A stretch of 64,000 nucleotides of DNA from Mucilaginibacter sp. Bleaf8 (GTDB lineage: Bacteria > Bacteroidota > Bacteroidia > Sphingobacteriales > Sphingobacteriaceae): positions 744,001 to 808,000 of the forward strand of contig NZ_JAHBBK010000003.1 of the NCBI RefSeq assembly GCF_018390515.1, given 5' to 3'. Positions 1-10,544 of the stretch are shown here, in pieces. The position numbers and the translations under genes are program-made. Numbering within the stretch: the stretch's first letter is position 1; every line of letters begins with the position of its first letter. The notes beneath the pieces were generated by a model. It worked only from the letters and a program-made list of their open reading frames with translations. It was not told the DNA's origin and made no database searches.

Positions 1-1
1 C

Positions 2-3000
2 GTGCCTAAATTGCAGCCGGTTATCAATGCCTTTGATAACAACCCGGATGCACGCCGCCTGCAAGACGTAGGTTTGGATGGCATGAACGACCAGGGTGAG
101 CAAACTAAGTTTTCGGGCTTTGTACAGCAAATGCGTGCGCAGTTGAATCCGCAGGCTGCCGCTGCCCTGGCCACCGACCCTTCTTCAGATAACTACCAGT
201 ACTACCAGGGGCCGCTGTTGGACCAGGCACGTACCGGTATTTTACAACGCTACAGCCATTACAATGGTACTGAAGGCAACTCTAAAACGGCAGCACAATC
301 ACAAGCCGAATTAGGTATATCTACATCCGCCTCTACTTCCTTACCCGATGGCGAGGATCTGAACCGCGATAACAGCATGAGCCAGGCTGATGAGTATTTC
401 CAGTACAAAGTATCTGTTCGTCCGCAGGATATGGTGGTAGGCCAGAATTTCATCAGCGATAAGGTAACTGCGCAAGTTAAAATGGCTGATGGTACCAGCC
501 AATCGGTTAACTGGTATCAGTTCAGAGTACCTATTGTAGGTTATCAATCTAAAGTAGGCAACATACAGGATTTTAAAGCCATTCGCTATATCCGCATGTT
601 CATGACCAACTTTGCTGATACCTCCATAGTAAGGTTAGGTACCCTGCAACTGGTAAGAGGCGAGTGGCGCAGCTACAATGCCGAAAATAATACCAGCAAA
701 GTAATTACGGATAGTGCACTGGTAAATGCCCCGCTTGATAACTCTACCTTAGATGTACAGACGGTAAACGTAGAGGCTAACGGTAACCGCTCGCCTATTC
801 CTTATGTTGTGCCGCCGGGCATAGAGCGCCAGCGCGATTATAACAACCTGCGTACCGATACGCGGTTAAACGAGCAATCGTTGGCCGTAATTGTGAAAAA
901 CCTGCGTACCGGTTATTCAAGAGCCGCATACCGTACCTTTTATAATGATTTGCGTTCATACAAACGCATACAAATGTTTATCCATGCCGAAGGCGAACAG
1001 CTAACGGATAATGACATGAGTGCCTTTATCCGTTTAGGTGCCGATTATCAGGATAACTACTACGAATACGAAATTCCGCTTAAAATTACCCGCCCCGGCA
1101 GTACCGATCCTAATTCGATATGGCCCGAAGCGAACGCGCTTGATATGGAGCTGGAATTACTAACCCGTGCCAAGCTGGCCCGTAACAGCGCAGGCTGGCC
1201 GGTTGATAAGCCATACACTTTAGTTGATGGTAATAACAAGGTAACTATTAAAGGCCAGCCGGATTTAAGCCGTTTGCGTACCATTATGCTGGGTGTGCGT
1301 AACCCTTACAAGGCTACCGGCGGTTTTGATAAATCGGGTACAGTATGGTTTAATGAATTGCGCCTTACCGATTTTGACCAGCGTGGTGGCTGGGCCGCAA
1401 CTGCCCGTTTAAATGCCCGCCTGGCCGACTTTGCCGATGTTACCGTTGCCGGCAGTAAAACTACTGTAGGCTTTGGTTATATTGACCAGCGGGTGAGCGA
1501 GCGCAGCCGCAGCGATAACCAAACTTATGATATTGCGGCCAGTATGGAACTGGGTAAGCTATTCCCGGAGAAAAGCGGCATGCACATACCGATGTATGTA
1601 AACGTATCATCGCAGGTAGCTACGCCGCAGTTTGACCCGCGCATGCCCGATGTGGAATTGAAAGAAAGCTTAAAAGCTGCCAAAAACGATGAAGAGCGTA
1701 AGGCTATAAAAGAGGTATCGCAGGACTATACCATGCGCAAAAGCATCAACTTTACTAATGTGCATAAAGCCCGTACTAACCCGGCGGAGCCAACCCACAT
1801 CTGGGATGTAGAAAACTTTACCGGTACCTACGCTTACTCAGAGTATGAGCACCATGATTTTATTACCCAGAACGATTACCAGAAAATATACAAAGTAGCG
1901 TTGGCCTACAACTATAACAGCCAAAACACCCGCTTTTACACGCCGTTAGATAAGGTGATCAAAAGCAATATGCTGGCGTTATTCAGGGATATTAACTTTA
2001 GTGTGTTACCATCAAGACTGAATTTCCTGATCAGCTTTGACAGGTTTTATTCAGAAAATACTTTGCGTGATAATAACGATCCGAATAATGCTATTCCGCT
2101 ATTATCCGGTAATACCACGTTCAACAAAAACTTTAACATTACACGTGTTTATGGTATTGGCTGGAACCTCACCAAATCCTTACAAATGGATATTGATGCC
2201 ACCAATCTTTCGGTGGTTGACGAGCCGGCCGGCCGCGTTAACGGGCTGAAACGTGATACCCTTTGGAACAACCTGAAACGTTTGGGCCGTACTACCAATT
2301 ACAATCACACGCTTAATTTTAACTATAACGTACCGCTCAATAAAATTCCGGGATTGGATTGGGCCAGCATGGTAGCACGCTACAGCACGCACTTCAACTG
2401 GCAAACCGAGCCTAAATTTGCTATTGATGATCCGGGATATGATGTAGGTAATACTATTCAAAACTCACGTTCAATACAGCTTAACCCAACGCTTAACCTA
2501 ACATCGCTGTATAATAAGTTTGCTTACCTCCGTAAATTCAGTAACCGGGGTACCGATCAGGGTCAGAGCAGTGGCAGTAAGTTTTTGGTAAGCTTGTTAA
2601 CCAGTATTAAAAACCTGAGTGGTACTTATACCCGCAGCGAGGGTACTTTTTTACCGGGCTATTTACCGCAAACCAATTTTGCCGGGCAGGATTTTAGCTA
2701 CAACGCGCCGGGCTTAGGATTTTTGCTGGGCAGCCAAGCCGATATACGCTACAAAGCAGCAGCCAACGGTTGGTTAAGCAGGGACAGCTTGCAAAATCAG
2801 TTATATTCTACCACACTGAACGAAGATATTCACCTGCGGGGCATCATCGAGCCAATCCGTGATTTGCGTATTGAGCTAACCGCTTTCCGTACGCAGGATC
2901 GTAATTTTCAAACCAACTTTAAATATAACGAAGCTGCGCAAAGCTTTGAGAGTTTAAGCCCGGTTACGTCAGGTAGCTATAGCGTATCCTATATGTCCAT

Positions 3001-3934
3001 CAAAACGGCATTTGAGAAGGCAGCTGGCATCGAAAACTTTTCGAGTACCTTCCAAACCATGCTCAGCAATCGTGGTATAGTTTCACAACGTTTGGGGCAG
3101 CAAAATCCTAACTCGGCAGGTGCCGGAGCCAATGGTTACCGTGATGGTTACGGCCCAAATCAGCAGGATGTGTTGGTGTCATCGTTTCTGGCAGCATACT
3201 CTGGCAAGAGCGCTCAGAAAGTGAGCCTTAACAGCTTCCCGCAGATTCCTATTCCAAACTGGCAGTTAACTTACAACGGTTTAAGCCGTATCCCTTTACT
3301 GAATGATATATTTGAGTCGTTTGACTTACGGCATGGCTATCGTTCTACATATAATGTGAACAGCTATAGCTCGCTTATACGCTATAAGGAAGTGAACGGG
3401 GCCAGCAGCGAGCGCGATGTGAACCAGGACTTTCTGCCGTTTTACCAGTTTTCGCAAGTGAGCTTGTTTGAGCAGTTTGTGCCGCTGATAGGTATGGATA
3501 TGCGCTTTAAAAACAGCATGACGGTAAACGCCGAGTACCGTAAAAGCCGCGCCATGAGCCTGAGCTTGCTGAACAGCCAGCTGGCGCAGCAAAACGAAAA
3601 TATTATTGTGCTGGGCTTTGGTTACCGTACCCGTAATTTCAGGATGCCGTTTGGCCTGTTGCCACGCATTCGTACCAATAATGAGGTGAACTTTAAATTC
3701 GATGTGGCTGTACGCGATAACAAAATATTGATTTACCGTGCCGATGTAGAATCGGCCGAAATATCGTCGGGTGCACAAAACATAACGCTGCGTCCGTCTA
3801 TCGATTATGTGATCAATCAGCGGTTTAACCTCAACTTGTTTTACGATAGTAACATCACTAAACCGTATACTTCGCAAACCTTCAATACGGCCTTTACCAA
3901 CTTTGGTATTAACCTGAAGCTTTTGCTGCAGTAA
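2..3934 (+). CDS. sprA: SprA, type IX secretion translocon, C-terminal part
   Basis: The reading frame is open from the window edge, so the 5' half lies outside; 1310 residues are visible of a family that usually has about 2400. SprA is the giant outer-membrane barrel through which the type IX secretion system exports proteins for gliding and surface attachment in Bacteroidota. What I see are long stretches of alternating polar and aromatic residues typical of beta strands, the family-like segment VWFNELRLTDFD near residue 445, and a terminal strand ending in LKLLLQ. No stop or frameshift interrupts it. A perfect palindromic terminator follows directly. I recognised the family from sequence character rather than a search; the identification is firm, the exact missing length is not. 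Confidence 0.93.
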   Translation: MPKLQPVINAFDNNPDARRLQDVGLDGMNDQGEQTKFSGFVQQMRAQLNPQAAAALATDPSSDNYQYYQGPLLDQARTGILQRYSHYNGTEGNSKTAAQSQAELGISTSASTSLPDGEDLNRDNSMSQADEYFQYKVSVRPQDMVVGQNFISDKVTAQVKMADGTSQSVNWYQFRVPIVGYQSKVGNIQDFKAIRYIRMFMTNFADTSIVRLGTLQLVRGEWRSYNAENNTSKVITDSALVNAPLDNSTLDVQTVNVEANGNRSPIPYVVPPGIERQRDYNNLRTDTRLNEQSLAVIVKNLRTGYSRAAYRTFYNDLRSYKRIQMFIHAEGEQLTDNDMSAFIRLGADYQDNYYEYEIPLKITRPGSTDPNSIWPEANALDMELELLTRAKLARNSAGWPVDKPYTLVDGNNKVTIKGQPDLSRLRTIMLGVRNPYKATGGFDKSGTVWFNELRLTDFDQRGGWAATARLNARLADFADVTVAGSKTTVGFGYIDQRVSERSRSDNQTYDIAASMELGKLFPEKSGMHIPMYVNVSSQVATPQFDPRMPDVELKESLKAAKNDEERKAIKEVSQDYTMRKSINFTNVHKARTNPAEPTHIWDVENFTGTYAYSEYEHHDFITQNDYQKIYKVALAYNYNSQNTRFYTPLDKVIKSNMLALFRDINFSVLPSRLNFLISFDRFYSENTLRDNNDPNNAIPLLSGNTTFNKNFNITRVYGIGWNLTKSLQMDIDATNLSVVDEPAGRVNGLKRDTLWNNLKRLGRTTNYNHTLNFNYNVPLNKIPGLDWASMVARYSTHFNWQTEPKFAIDDPGYDVGNTIQNSRSIQLNPTLNLTSLYNKFAYLRKFSNRGTDQGQSSGSKFLVSLLTSIKNLSGTYTRSEGTFLPGYLPQTNFAGQDFSYNAPGLGFLLGSQADIRYKAAANGWLSRDSLQNQLYSTTLNEDIHLRGIIEPIRDLRIELTAFRTQDRNFQTNFKYNEAAQSFESLSPVTSGSYSVSYMSIKTAFEKAAGIENFSSTFQTMLSNRGIVSQRLGQQNPNSAGAGANGYRDGYGPNQQDVLVSSFLAAYSGKSAQKVSLNSFPQIPIPNWQLTYNGLSRIPLLNDIFESFDLRHGYRSTYNVNSYSSLIRYKEVNGASSERDVNQDFLPFYQFSQVSLFEQFVPLIGMDMRFKNSMTVNAEYRKSRAMSLSLLNSQLAQQNENIIVLGFGYRTRNFRMPFGLLPRIRTNNEVNFKFDVAVRDNKILIYRADVESAEISSGAQNITLRPSIDYVINQRFNLNLFYDSNITKPYTSQTFNTAFTNFGINLKLLLQ

Positions 3935-3935
3935 C

Positions 3936-3977
3936 AATAAAAAAGCTTTTAAGAGATCTCTTAAAAGCTTTTTTATT
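3936..3977. terminator. Perfect palindromic bidirectional terminator
   Basis: A 42-bp perfect palindrome centred on GAGATCTC has an A-run on the left and a T-run on the right, so it can form a hairpin with a U-tract in either direction. It sits between the convergent sprA and AsmA-like genes and overlaps the stop codon of the minus-strand gene. Confidence 0.85.
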
Positions 3978-5748
3978 TGTGGCGATACGTTCGGCGTTTT
4001 AAGCGTAACGCTTTTTGTGCTTCGTGTTGCTGCTTATTGGCCGTGTGCCGCGCAATGGTGCTTTTTATTCTTTTTTCGGTAGCCGGGTCATACCCAGCGG
4101 TTGATTTGATGCCGATAGCTAATGTTTTCCAAACGCTTTTAAAAAAAGGTGTGTCGGGTTGTCTTACATAACTTACCTCATAGCTACGCGGCTTTGCTCC
4201 AATGGTGTCGGGGTTGTTATGTTTGATGATCATTGCGTTGGCCATCATAGAGATAATAGCACGCTTGCGATACCTCATGCTGTCGGTTTTAAGCAAGCGT
4301 ATCCGCAAATCATTATATAGCAAAGTAACTCTGCCGTGCGATAAGGTTTTGTTGCCGGTAATGTCAAAACTAAAGTGCTTAAGTTTACCCGACGCTATTT
4401 TTACCAAGGCGAAAGGCATGGTCACAGAGTTAAGCTTTTCGAGATTCATGGCGCCGAGGGTGCCATTATAAGCATATGACCTGGCCGAATCAGTAAGGTT
4501 GAAAGTGGCATTTGTGCTTAATGGGCCCTCGTTCATCAACTGCGATGTAAATTGCATTTGGCAAAGGTTGTTATGCTGTAATGCTGCCGGGTGGTTAGTA
4601 ACATTCAATATCAGGCCGCTGGTATTATTTAACGTGATGTGCCCGGGCTTATGTGAGCGTTTGCCGTAACCTTTATAAGTAACATCTACATGCCGTAGGG
4701 CTATCGTGTCAATTTTGATGGTGTTGCTCATTTGCTGAATAGCAACGTTAGGGAAGCTGCGCAGGCGGTTGCCTTTGGATACAGGTGCAGCTGTATTGGT
4801 AAGCACACTGAATATACCATGATTGATGAGCACTTTTGAACTGTAGATACTGCGGTATTTATTGTATGTTTTAAAATCGAAGCTGTCGGCCTGTAACGTA
4901 TCGGCAGAAAAAGCGTAACGGTTGCGTATGTTACGGCTCATAAACACAGCCTCGTCTGCCGGTAATATGCTTAATCCGTTAGCTTGCAGCCGCGAAGTAA
5001 GCGTCGAGAATTTAAGCTGTTTTACTTGATAATAATACAAGCCGCTACCGGCTGAGCGTTTAAAATTATTTAGTTCAATCTGAACATCTTTAAAGTAAAA
5101 GAAGCGCGATTTATCGTTTTGTGTCGTTGAGTCAATCAGCAGATCATTGCAGGTTAAGTTCATTTCCTTCAACTCCGAAATCTCCAGCTTATGACCCGAG
5201 TAGTCATCATACTTGAATTTTACATCATTAAGCATAACCTGCCCAATGTGGATAGATTTGAGCATTGATTTTATGCGCTGCCAGGTTGTAAGATGATCTT
5301 TAGGCAGGCTGTCGGTTTTATGGTTTAGCCGGTAAGTTACCTGCAGTTCGGGAGCGCTCAAAATAATTTGCCCGATATCCAGCTTGCCATCAAAGTACAG
5401 GCGCAAAGGGTGCATGCGCTTAATCACCAACCGTTTTACTTTAAGGCGATATAAGTTATTGGGCGCAAAATTTAGTTTGGTATTACGGTTGTAAACCGCC
5501 ATGTTGGGTTTTACGGTAATGTTGTGAATTACCAGCTTGCCTTGCAGTATATGAAAATCAGCATCTTTAAAATCGGCCTCGTATAAGCTGTCAGTGCTGG
5601 TTAGTACCGTAGCTTTTACTTTTTGGGCCAGTATGGGCGACCAGTACCGGTTTACAAAGTAAGCTGCAATAATAATTACAATTACAAGAATCAATACAAT
5701 TTTAGCCAGCGCTTTTTGCCATGCATATTTTAAAAACTTAACTGCCAT
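3973..5748 (-). CDS. AsmA-like membrane-anchored protein (second of a tandem pair)
   Basis: 591 residues: a short basic N-terminus, one membrane segment around residues 18-36 (IVLILVIVIIIAAYF), then a large periplasmic region rich in beta-type segments. This layout resembles AsmA/TamB-like proteins implicated in lipid transport to the outer membrane, but I do not recognise a defining motif. It is a paralog of the gene just upstream: both have a D-S-L-Y segment followed by an N-x-Y-x-L-x-V-K-x-L pattern. An upstream in-frame ATG at 5835 would add 29 mostly Lys/Arg/Pro residues, but that stretch is an out-of-frame reading of the neighbour's Lys/Glu-rich tail, so I place the start at the ATG that overlaps the neighbour's stop by 11 bases. 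That overlap suggests translational coupling. The C-terminus is strongly basic. Confidence 0.75.
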   Translation of the reverse strand: MAVKFLKYAWQKALAKIVLILVIVIIIAAYFVNRYWSPILAQKVKATVLTSTDSLYEADFKDADFHILQGKLVIHNITVKPNMAVYNRNTKLNFAPNNLYRLKVKRLVIKRMHPLRLYFDGKLDIGQIILSAPELQVTYRLNHKTDSLPKDHLTTWQRIKSMLKSIHIGQVMLNDVKFKYDDYSGHKLEISELKEMNLTCNDLLIDSTTQNDKSRFFYFKDVQIELNNFKRSAGSGLYYYQVKQLKFSTLTSRLQANGLSILPADEAVFMSRNIRNRYAFSADTLQADSFDFKTYNKYRSIYSSKVLINHGIFSVLTNTAAPVSKGNRLRSFPNVAIQQMSNTIKIDTIALRHVDVTYKGYGKRSHKPGHITLNNTSGLILNVTNHPAALQHNNLCQMQFTSQLMNEGPLSTNATFNLTDSARSYAYNGTLGAMNLEKLNSVTMPFALVKIASGKLKHFSFDITGNKTLSHGRVTLLYNDLRIRLLKTDSMRYRKRAIISMMANAMIIKHNNPDTIGAKPRSYEVSYVRQPDTPFFKSVWKTLAIGIKSTAGYDPATEKRIKSTIARHTANKQQHEAQKALRLKRRTYRHK

Positions 5749-7648
5749 TAGTTGTCTGCGCTTCTTCCTTTTGCTTTTTTTCGGCGGCTTCGGCTTTTTT
5801 CTTTTCTGCTTCTTTTTGGGCCTTACGCTCTGCACGTTTTTTACGGCGATCTTCCCGGAACTGTTTAAAATCCGATATCAGGCCGTTTACTTTTTCTACC
5901 GTTTTGGTAACCGTCTCAACGGTTTTGTTTACCCGGTTTTCTGTCTTTTCGTCAAAGCCTACGCTTGGCTTCAAGCCATCCAGCAGGTTTTTATACAAAA
6001 AGCTGAAAAAAGACAAGGTGGGTTCCCGCCTGAAATTGATAGGTCCGGGCCTGAAGTTGCCTTTTTTGTCGGGGTTGCTATCCTCAATAATTAATGTGTT
6101 AGCTATTTTGGATATCAGCCCCTGCGTTTGCAGTTGCTTTACACCTTCTTCTTTTTTTAATAACTGAACATTCAGGTTCTTATAGTAGAACTTCAGATTA
6201 CCTCTCCCAAAATAATTATTTGCACTCACATTAAAAACTAATTTTTGTACATCGGCCGATTGTACATGTACCAGCGCCAATGGCTTAACCAGTTTGTCGA
6301 GCACACGCCCGTCAAACCGGCCCAGTACGCCCGAGTAGGTGAAGCCGCCTTTAGGGTCATTCAGATTAAACCTGAGGTTTAGTTGCAAATCACCAGCGTT
6401 CATAAAGCGGGTGCGCAGGTGTGCCGACATGTAATGGTTTTTGGCCTTGGCAGCCGGATCGTTAGTTACGTTGGTAAGGTAGCCGCTGGTATGTTTAAAA
6501 AGTATGGTGCCCGTAAAGCCGGTGCGGGCATCAGCTTCGGCATAGGTAACATCGGCATCATAAATATTAAGGCGGGTTAGTTTCATATCCAGTGCTACCC
6601 TTTGCAGTGCTTGGTGCGGGTCTTTGCCTATTTTGCTGGTTTTTACATGTTTTTTGTAAGCGTTGTTATTGTAAATTTCAACAAACGGTTTATTAATGTT
6701 TATGGTACCTGCATATAACTGCTGGTTGCGTAAAAAGCGCTGCAAATCAATGTCATTAATGGCTATGCGGTTAAAGCGCAGGTCATAGCGCTCTTGTGGT
6801 CGGCGTATTTTGTCGTAAAAGGCTTTTTTGCTATAGCGGGGTTGCAGCGCTACTTTATCCAAAATAAGATTTCGCTGCGCGGTTGAAAAGCTGATTTGTT
6901 TAGCTACAGCATAGTACAGGCTATCAGGCGTAGCCAGCTTATAATCATGTACTTTTAACTGCACACCACGGGTATAGTAGAAACGGCTGCTGTCTTTTTC
7001 AGAAAGCGAGTCAATGTAAACATCAGATATACTGATATCTACATGCTTTAGCGTGTTCTTTTTAGGTAAGCGGTAATTCTTATTCACATATTTAAGGCTG
7101 ATATCATTCAGCGCAATGGAATCTATACGCAGTTGTTTAAAAATCTTTTTAATAAGCTGATAGGGCGTTTTGGGCTTGCCCACTTTAACGCTGTCGTTAA
7201 AATGCAGCCGCTTATTAACAATAAGCAGGTCCGGGTTGTCAATAATAATCCGGTTTATATTCAGGATCTTTTCCTGATAGGCTTTGCGGGCGCCTACATT
7301 TTTAATAGTTAGCTTTTTTACCCGGAGAGCGTAAATATTATCGGGTGCTTTTTTCTGCGCTACCAAACGGTTGTATACGTTGGTGTCGGGTATCAGTTTA
7401 AAGTCGCTCAGTATGGCATCGCCCGATGCCAGGTTAAGATCAAAGTCAGAGTATTGGATATGATAAAGACTATCGCTTGAGCTGATGATAGCTTCCTGTA
7501 ATTGTTGTTGCAGGTAAGGTTTCCAACGGTCTTGTGCTATGTACTTGTTATAAAAGTAATATCCGGCACCGCCAATAAGCAGCAATATGGCCAGTACGAT
7601 GAAAGGCCATTTTGGAAATTTTTTTCTTGGGCGTTGCTCATTATCCAT
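5738..7648 (-). CDS. AsmA-like membrane-anchored protein (first of a tandem pair)
   Basis: 636 residues. A basic N-terminus (RPRKKFPKWP) precedes a single membrane helix at about residues 14-33, followed by a long periplasmic beta-rich region and a C-terminal tail of about 45 residues made almost entirely of Lys, Glu, Ala, Arg and Gln, probably helical. It shares its overall pattern with the downstream gene, with which it forms a two-gene operon. The role is unknown; AsmA-like proteins are linked to phospholipid or LPS traffic, and this assignment rests on architecture only. An ATG 12 codons upstream is possible, but the chosen one gives the normal basic-then-hydrophobic N-terminus. It is transcribed divergently from miaB. 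Confidence 0.72.
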   Translation of the reverse strand: MDNEQRPRKKFPKWPFIVLAILLLIGGAGYYFYNKYIAQDRWKPYLQQQLQEAIISSSDSLYHIQYSDFDLNLASGDAILSDFKLIPDTNVYNRLVAQKKAPDNIYALRVKKLTIKNVGARKAYQEKILNINRIIIDNPDLLIVNKRLHFNDSVKVGKPKTPYQLIKKIFKQLRIDSIALNDISLKYVNKNYRLPKKNTLKHVDISISDVYIDSLSEKDSSRFYYTRGVQLKVHDYKLATPDSLYYAVAKQISFSTAQRNLILDKVALQPRYSKKAFYDKIRRPQERYDLRFNRIAINDIDLQRFLRNQQLYAGTININKPFVEIYNNNAYKKHVKTSKIGKDPHQALQRVALDMKLTRLNIYDADVTYAEADARTGFTGTILFKHTSGYLTNVTNDPAAKAKNHYMSAHLRTRFMNAGDLQLNLRFNLNDPKGGFTYSGVLGRFDGRVLDKLVKPLALVHVQSADVQKLVFNVSANNYFGRGNLKFYYKNLNVQLLKKEEGVKQLQTQGLISKIANTLIIEDSNPDKKGNFRPGPINFRREPTLSFFSFLYKNLLDGLKPSVGFDEKTENRVNKTVETVTKTVEKVNGLISDFKQFREDRRKKRAERKAQKEAEKKKAEAAEKKQKEEAQTTNGS

Positions 7649-7738
7649 TACCGTGCGGGTTAAATCTATTACCTTAACAAGCAAACTTAAATTTTGTTAA
7701 ATGCTGACAAACTGTCATTCATGTAAATAAAAATTATG

Positions 7739-7746
7739 TATTTTTG
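7739..7746 (+). promoter_or_regulatory. Bacteroidota -7 promoter box for miaB
   Basis: TATTTTTG matches the TAnnTTTG consensus of the primary sigma factor of Bacteroidota, 20 bases before the miaB ATG. I see no clear -33 TTTG at the usual spacing. Confidence 0.6.
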
Positions 7747-7766
7747 CAGCTCTAAAAAATTTGATA

Positions 7767-9224
7767 ATGATGGATTTGCTTATTCCGGATAAAACACATG
7801 ATGAAAGCAGGCAGGGTGAGGCATTGATGCTGGAGCAGGCTGAAAACAAATCTGATCCTAAATATAACGGCCGCAAACTATATATTGAAAGCTATGGCTG
7901 CGCCATGAACTTTTCAGACAGTGAAATTGTTGCCTCAATTTTGCTGGATAAAGGCTTTGAAACCACTACAGATTACAACAACGCTGATGTGGTTTTCATC
8001 AACACCTGTTCAATCCGTGAAAATGCAGAGCAGCGTGTGCGTAACCGTCTGAAAGAATTTACAGTGGCCAAGGTGAAAAACCCCGGCCTGATTGTAGGCG
8101 TGCTGGGCTGTATGGCCGAGCGTTTGAAATCAAAGTTTTTAGAAGAGGAAAAGCTGGTTGACGTAGTAGTAGGCCCTGATGCCTACCGCGACTTGCCCAA
8201 CCTGATTGACCAGGTAGATGACGGTGCCCGCGCCGTGAACGTGCTCCTGTCGCGCGAAGAAACTTATGCTGATATTAATCCGGTTCGTTTAAACAGTAAT
8301 GGTATCAACGCCTTCGTGTCTATTATGCGTGGCTGCGATAACATGTGCTCATTTTGCGTGGTGCCGTTTACCCGTGGCCGCGAGCGTAGTCGCGATCCGC
8401 AATCTATAGTAAACGAGTGCCAATCATTGTTTGACCAGGGGTATCGTGAGGTTACCTTACTGGGCCAGAACGTAGATTCGTACAAATGGAAACCAACTGC
8501 CGAAGGCGATAGCATATCAATTGACGAAATTAAAGGAACCAACTTTGCGCAGTTGCTCGAAATGGTGGCTTTGATTCATCCTGATTTGCGCGTACGCTTC
8601 TCTACCTCGCATCCTAAAGATATTACCGACGAGGTGCTGTATACCATAGCTAAATACGATAATATCTGTAAGTATATCCACTTGCCGGTACAATCAGGCA
8701 ATAGCCGTGTACTGGAACTCATGAACCGTACTTATGACCGTGAATGGTATATGGACCGCGTGAATGCCATTCGTCGCATCATTCCCGAGTGTGCTATATC
8801 AACCGATGTAATTGCCGGTTTCTGTTCAGAAACGGAAGAAGAGCACCAGGAAACACTAAGCATGATGGATTTTGTGCGGTATGATTATGCTTACATGTTT
8901 ATGTACTCCGAGCGTCCGGGTACGTTGGCTGCCAAGCGTTATGCAGATGATATTCCGGAAGCGGTTAAAAACCGTCGTTTGAAAGAGATTGTGAACAAGC
9001 AGCGTGAGCATTCGTACGAGCGTTTACAGGCACAGGTAGGTAAAGTGCAAAGAGTTTTGATCGAGGGTTTCTCTAAGAAATCGGACAAAGATTATTGCGG
9101 TCGTAACGACCAGAATGCCATGGTAGTTTTTCCGGTAAGTGAAAACTATAAGCCCGGCCAGTATGTAAACATATGGGTTGAAAGGTGCACTACCGCCACC
9201 TTGCTTGGCAAAGTGGTTGATTAA
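7767..9224 (+). CDS. miaB: tRNA-2-methylthio-N6-dimethylallyladenosine synthase MiaB
   Basis: MiaB is a radical-SAM methylthiotransferase that adds a methylthio group to i6A37 of tRNAs reading UNN codons. The 485-residue protein has the N-terminal UPF0004 domain with three cluster-binding cysteines (in [19 protein letters not shown] and VLGCMAERL), the radical-SAM CxxxCxxC motif in [10 protein letters not shown], and a C-terminal TRAM-like RNA-binding domain. The start is ATG; an ATG three bases later is equally possible, while a TTG further up lies closer to the promoter box and is less likely. It is monocistronic: its own promoter lies upstream and a hairpin terminator follows. Confidence 0.97.
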   Translation: MMDLLIPDKTHDESRQGEALMLEQAENKSDPKYNGRKLYIESYGCAMNFSDSEIVASILLDKGFETTTDYNNADVVFINTCSIRENAEQRVRNRLKEFTVAKVKNPGLIVGVLGCMAERLKSKFLEEEKLVDVVVGPDAYRDLPNLIDQVDDGARAVNVLLSREETYADINPVRLNSNGINAFVSIMRGCDNMCSFCVVPFTRGRERSRDPQSIVNECQSLFDQGYREVTLLGQNVDSYKWKPTAEGDSISIDEIKGTNFAQLLEMVALIHPDLRVRFSTSHPKDITDEVLYTIAKYDNICKYIHLPVQSGNSRVLELMNRTYDREWYMDRVNAIRRIIPECAISTDVIAGFCSETEEEHQETLSMMDFVRYDYAYMFMYSERPGTLAAKRYADDIPEAVKNRRLKEIVNKQREHSYERLQAQVGKVQRVLIEGFSKKSDKDYCGRNDQNAMVVFPVSENYKPGQYVNIWVERCTTATLLGKVVD

Positions 9225-9236
9225 AGGCATTATATA

Positions 9237-9267
9237 ATATACGGTTAAGAATCTCTTAGCCGTATAT
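9237..9267 (+). terminator. Hairpin terminator after miaB
   Basis: A 14-bp stem (ATATACGGTTAAGA with its complement, one G-U pair) and a 3-base loop lie 12 bases after the miaB stop. The T-tract after it is weak. Confidence 0.6.
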
Positions 9268-9302
9268 TGTTATGTCCTGTATTTTACATCTAAATCTACA
9301 AC

Positions 9303-10544
9303 ATGGACGTACAAGAAATTAAACAACGCTTTGGGATCATCGGCAATTCGCCGCTGCTAAACCGGGCTATAGATATTGCAAACCAGGTAGCGCCTACCGA
9401 TATTTCGGTACTCATTACCGGCGAAAGCGGTAGTGGTAAAGAGGCGTTCTCGCATATTATACACCAACTTAGCTCGCGCAAGCACGGGCCATTTATTGCC
9501 GTAAACTGCGGGGCTATACCCGAGGGTACTATCGATTCGGAACTTTTTGGTCATGAAAAAGGCGCTTATACCGGCGCTGTTGGCGAACGTAAAGGTTATT
9601 TTGAAACTGTTAACGGCGGCACTATATTTTTGGATGAGATTGGCGAAATGCCTTTAGGTACGCAGGCTCGCTTGCTGCGGGTTCTGGAGTCGGGTCAGTT
9701 TATTCGGGTGGGCTCATCCAAGGTAGAAAAAACTAACGTGCGCGTTATAGCCGCCACCAACGTAGATGTGTATGAAGCTGTAAAGGCCGGCAAATTTCGT
9801 GAGGATTTGTACTATCGTTTAAATACCGTTCCGCTACGGATACCACCGCTGCGTGATCGCCGCGAGGATGTGTACCTGCTGTTCCGCAAGTTTGCGGCAG
9901 ACTTTACCGACAAATATCGCACGCCTCCTATGCAGTTGGATGAAAGTGCTCAGCAGGTGCTTACAAATTATAACTGGCCGGGTAACGTCCGTCAGTTAAA
10001 AAATATTGCGGAGCAACTGGCCGTATTAGAACGCGACCGTACTATTACTGCTGCAACGTTGCTAAATTATATTCCGCATGAAGCCGGCCGCAGTAACCTG
10101 CCCATGCGTGTTGAAAATCAATCGCGCGAGGATTTTTCCGAAAGAGACATCCTTTACAAAGTGCTGTTTGATATGAAGCGTGATATGGTGGAGCTTAAAA
10201 AGCTGGTAGCTGAAATCATTGAGCATGGTGCTGCACCGGGCAGCTATGCGCATAATCCGCAGGTGTTAAACCAGTTGTACCATGATATCGAATTACCCGA
10301 TCATCAGGAAACACAATTTACTTTGCAACAGCCCGTTGTTAATACAAATAACAGCAAAATTAACGAGCCCATTATTACACCTCACGCCGAGGAGGTAGAG
10401 GAGTCGTTGTCGTTGGTTGATAAAGAGTCGGACCTGATACGTAAGGCCCTTAAAAAGCACAAAGGCAAACGTAAGCTGGCGGCCCATGAGCTGGGTATTT
10501 CTGAACGCACCTTGTATCGTAAAATTAAAGAACTGAATTTATAA
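9303..10544 (+). CDS. Sigma-54-type transcriptional activator without receiver domain
   Basis: 413 residues. The AAA+ domain starts almost at once: Walker A GESGSGKE at 40-47, the sigma-54 contact loop as GAYTGA at 87-92 (a Phe-to-Tyr form of GAFTGA), and Walker B GGTIFLDE at 105-112. A linker of about 100 residues follows, then a Fis-type helix-turn-helix in the last 40 residues (KRKLAAHELGISERTLYRKI). There is no N-terminal receiver, GAF or PAS domain, so it is not a classical response regulator; activity may be set by expression, oligomerisation or a partner. The stop overlaps the lptE start by one base, which links it to the lptE-TPR-secG run and to envelope functions. The target promoters cannot be read from this window. 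Confidence 0.9.
   Translation: MDVQEIKQRFGIIGNSPLLNRAIDIANQVAPTDISVLITGESGSGKEAFSHIIHQLSSRKHGPFIAVNCGAIPEGTIDSELFGHEKGAYTGAVGERKGYFETVNGGTIFLDEIGEMPLGTQARLLRVLESGQFIRVGSSKVEKTNVRVIAATNVDVYEAVKAGKFREDLYYRLNTVPLRIPPLRDRREDVYLLFRKFAADFTDKYRTPPMQLDESAQQVLTNYNWPGNVRQLKNIAEQLAVLERDRTITAATLLNYIPHEAGRSNLPMRVENQSREDFSERDILYKVLFDMKRDMVELKKLVAEIIEHGAAPGSYAHNPQVLNQLYHDIELPDHQETQFTLQQPVVNTNNSKINEPIITPHAEEVEESLSLVDKESDLIRKALKKHKGKRKLAAHELGISERTLYRKIKELNL

Noticed and set aside
3326..3937. A 203-codon minus-strand frame inside sprA
   Set aside because: It is antisense to a clear gene, has no family features, and reflects codon bias of sprA.
5749..5835. Upstream ATG for the second AsmA-like gene
   Set aside because: The extra residues are an out-of-frame reading of the upstream gene's Lys/Glu tail.
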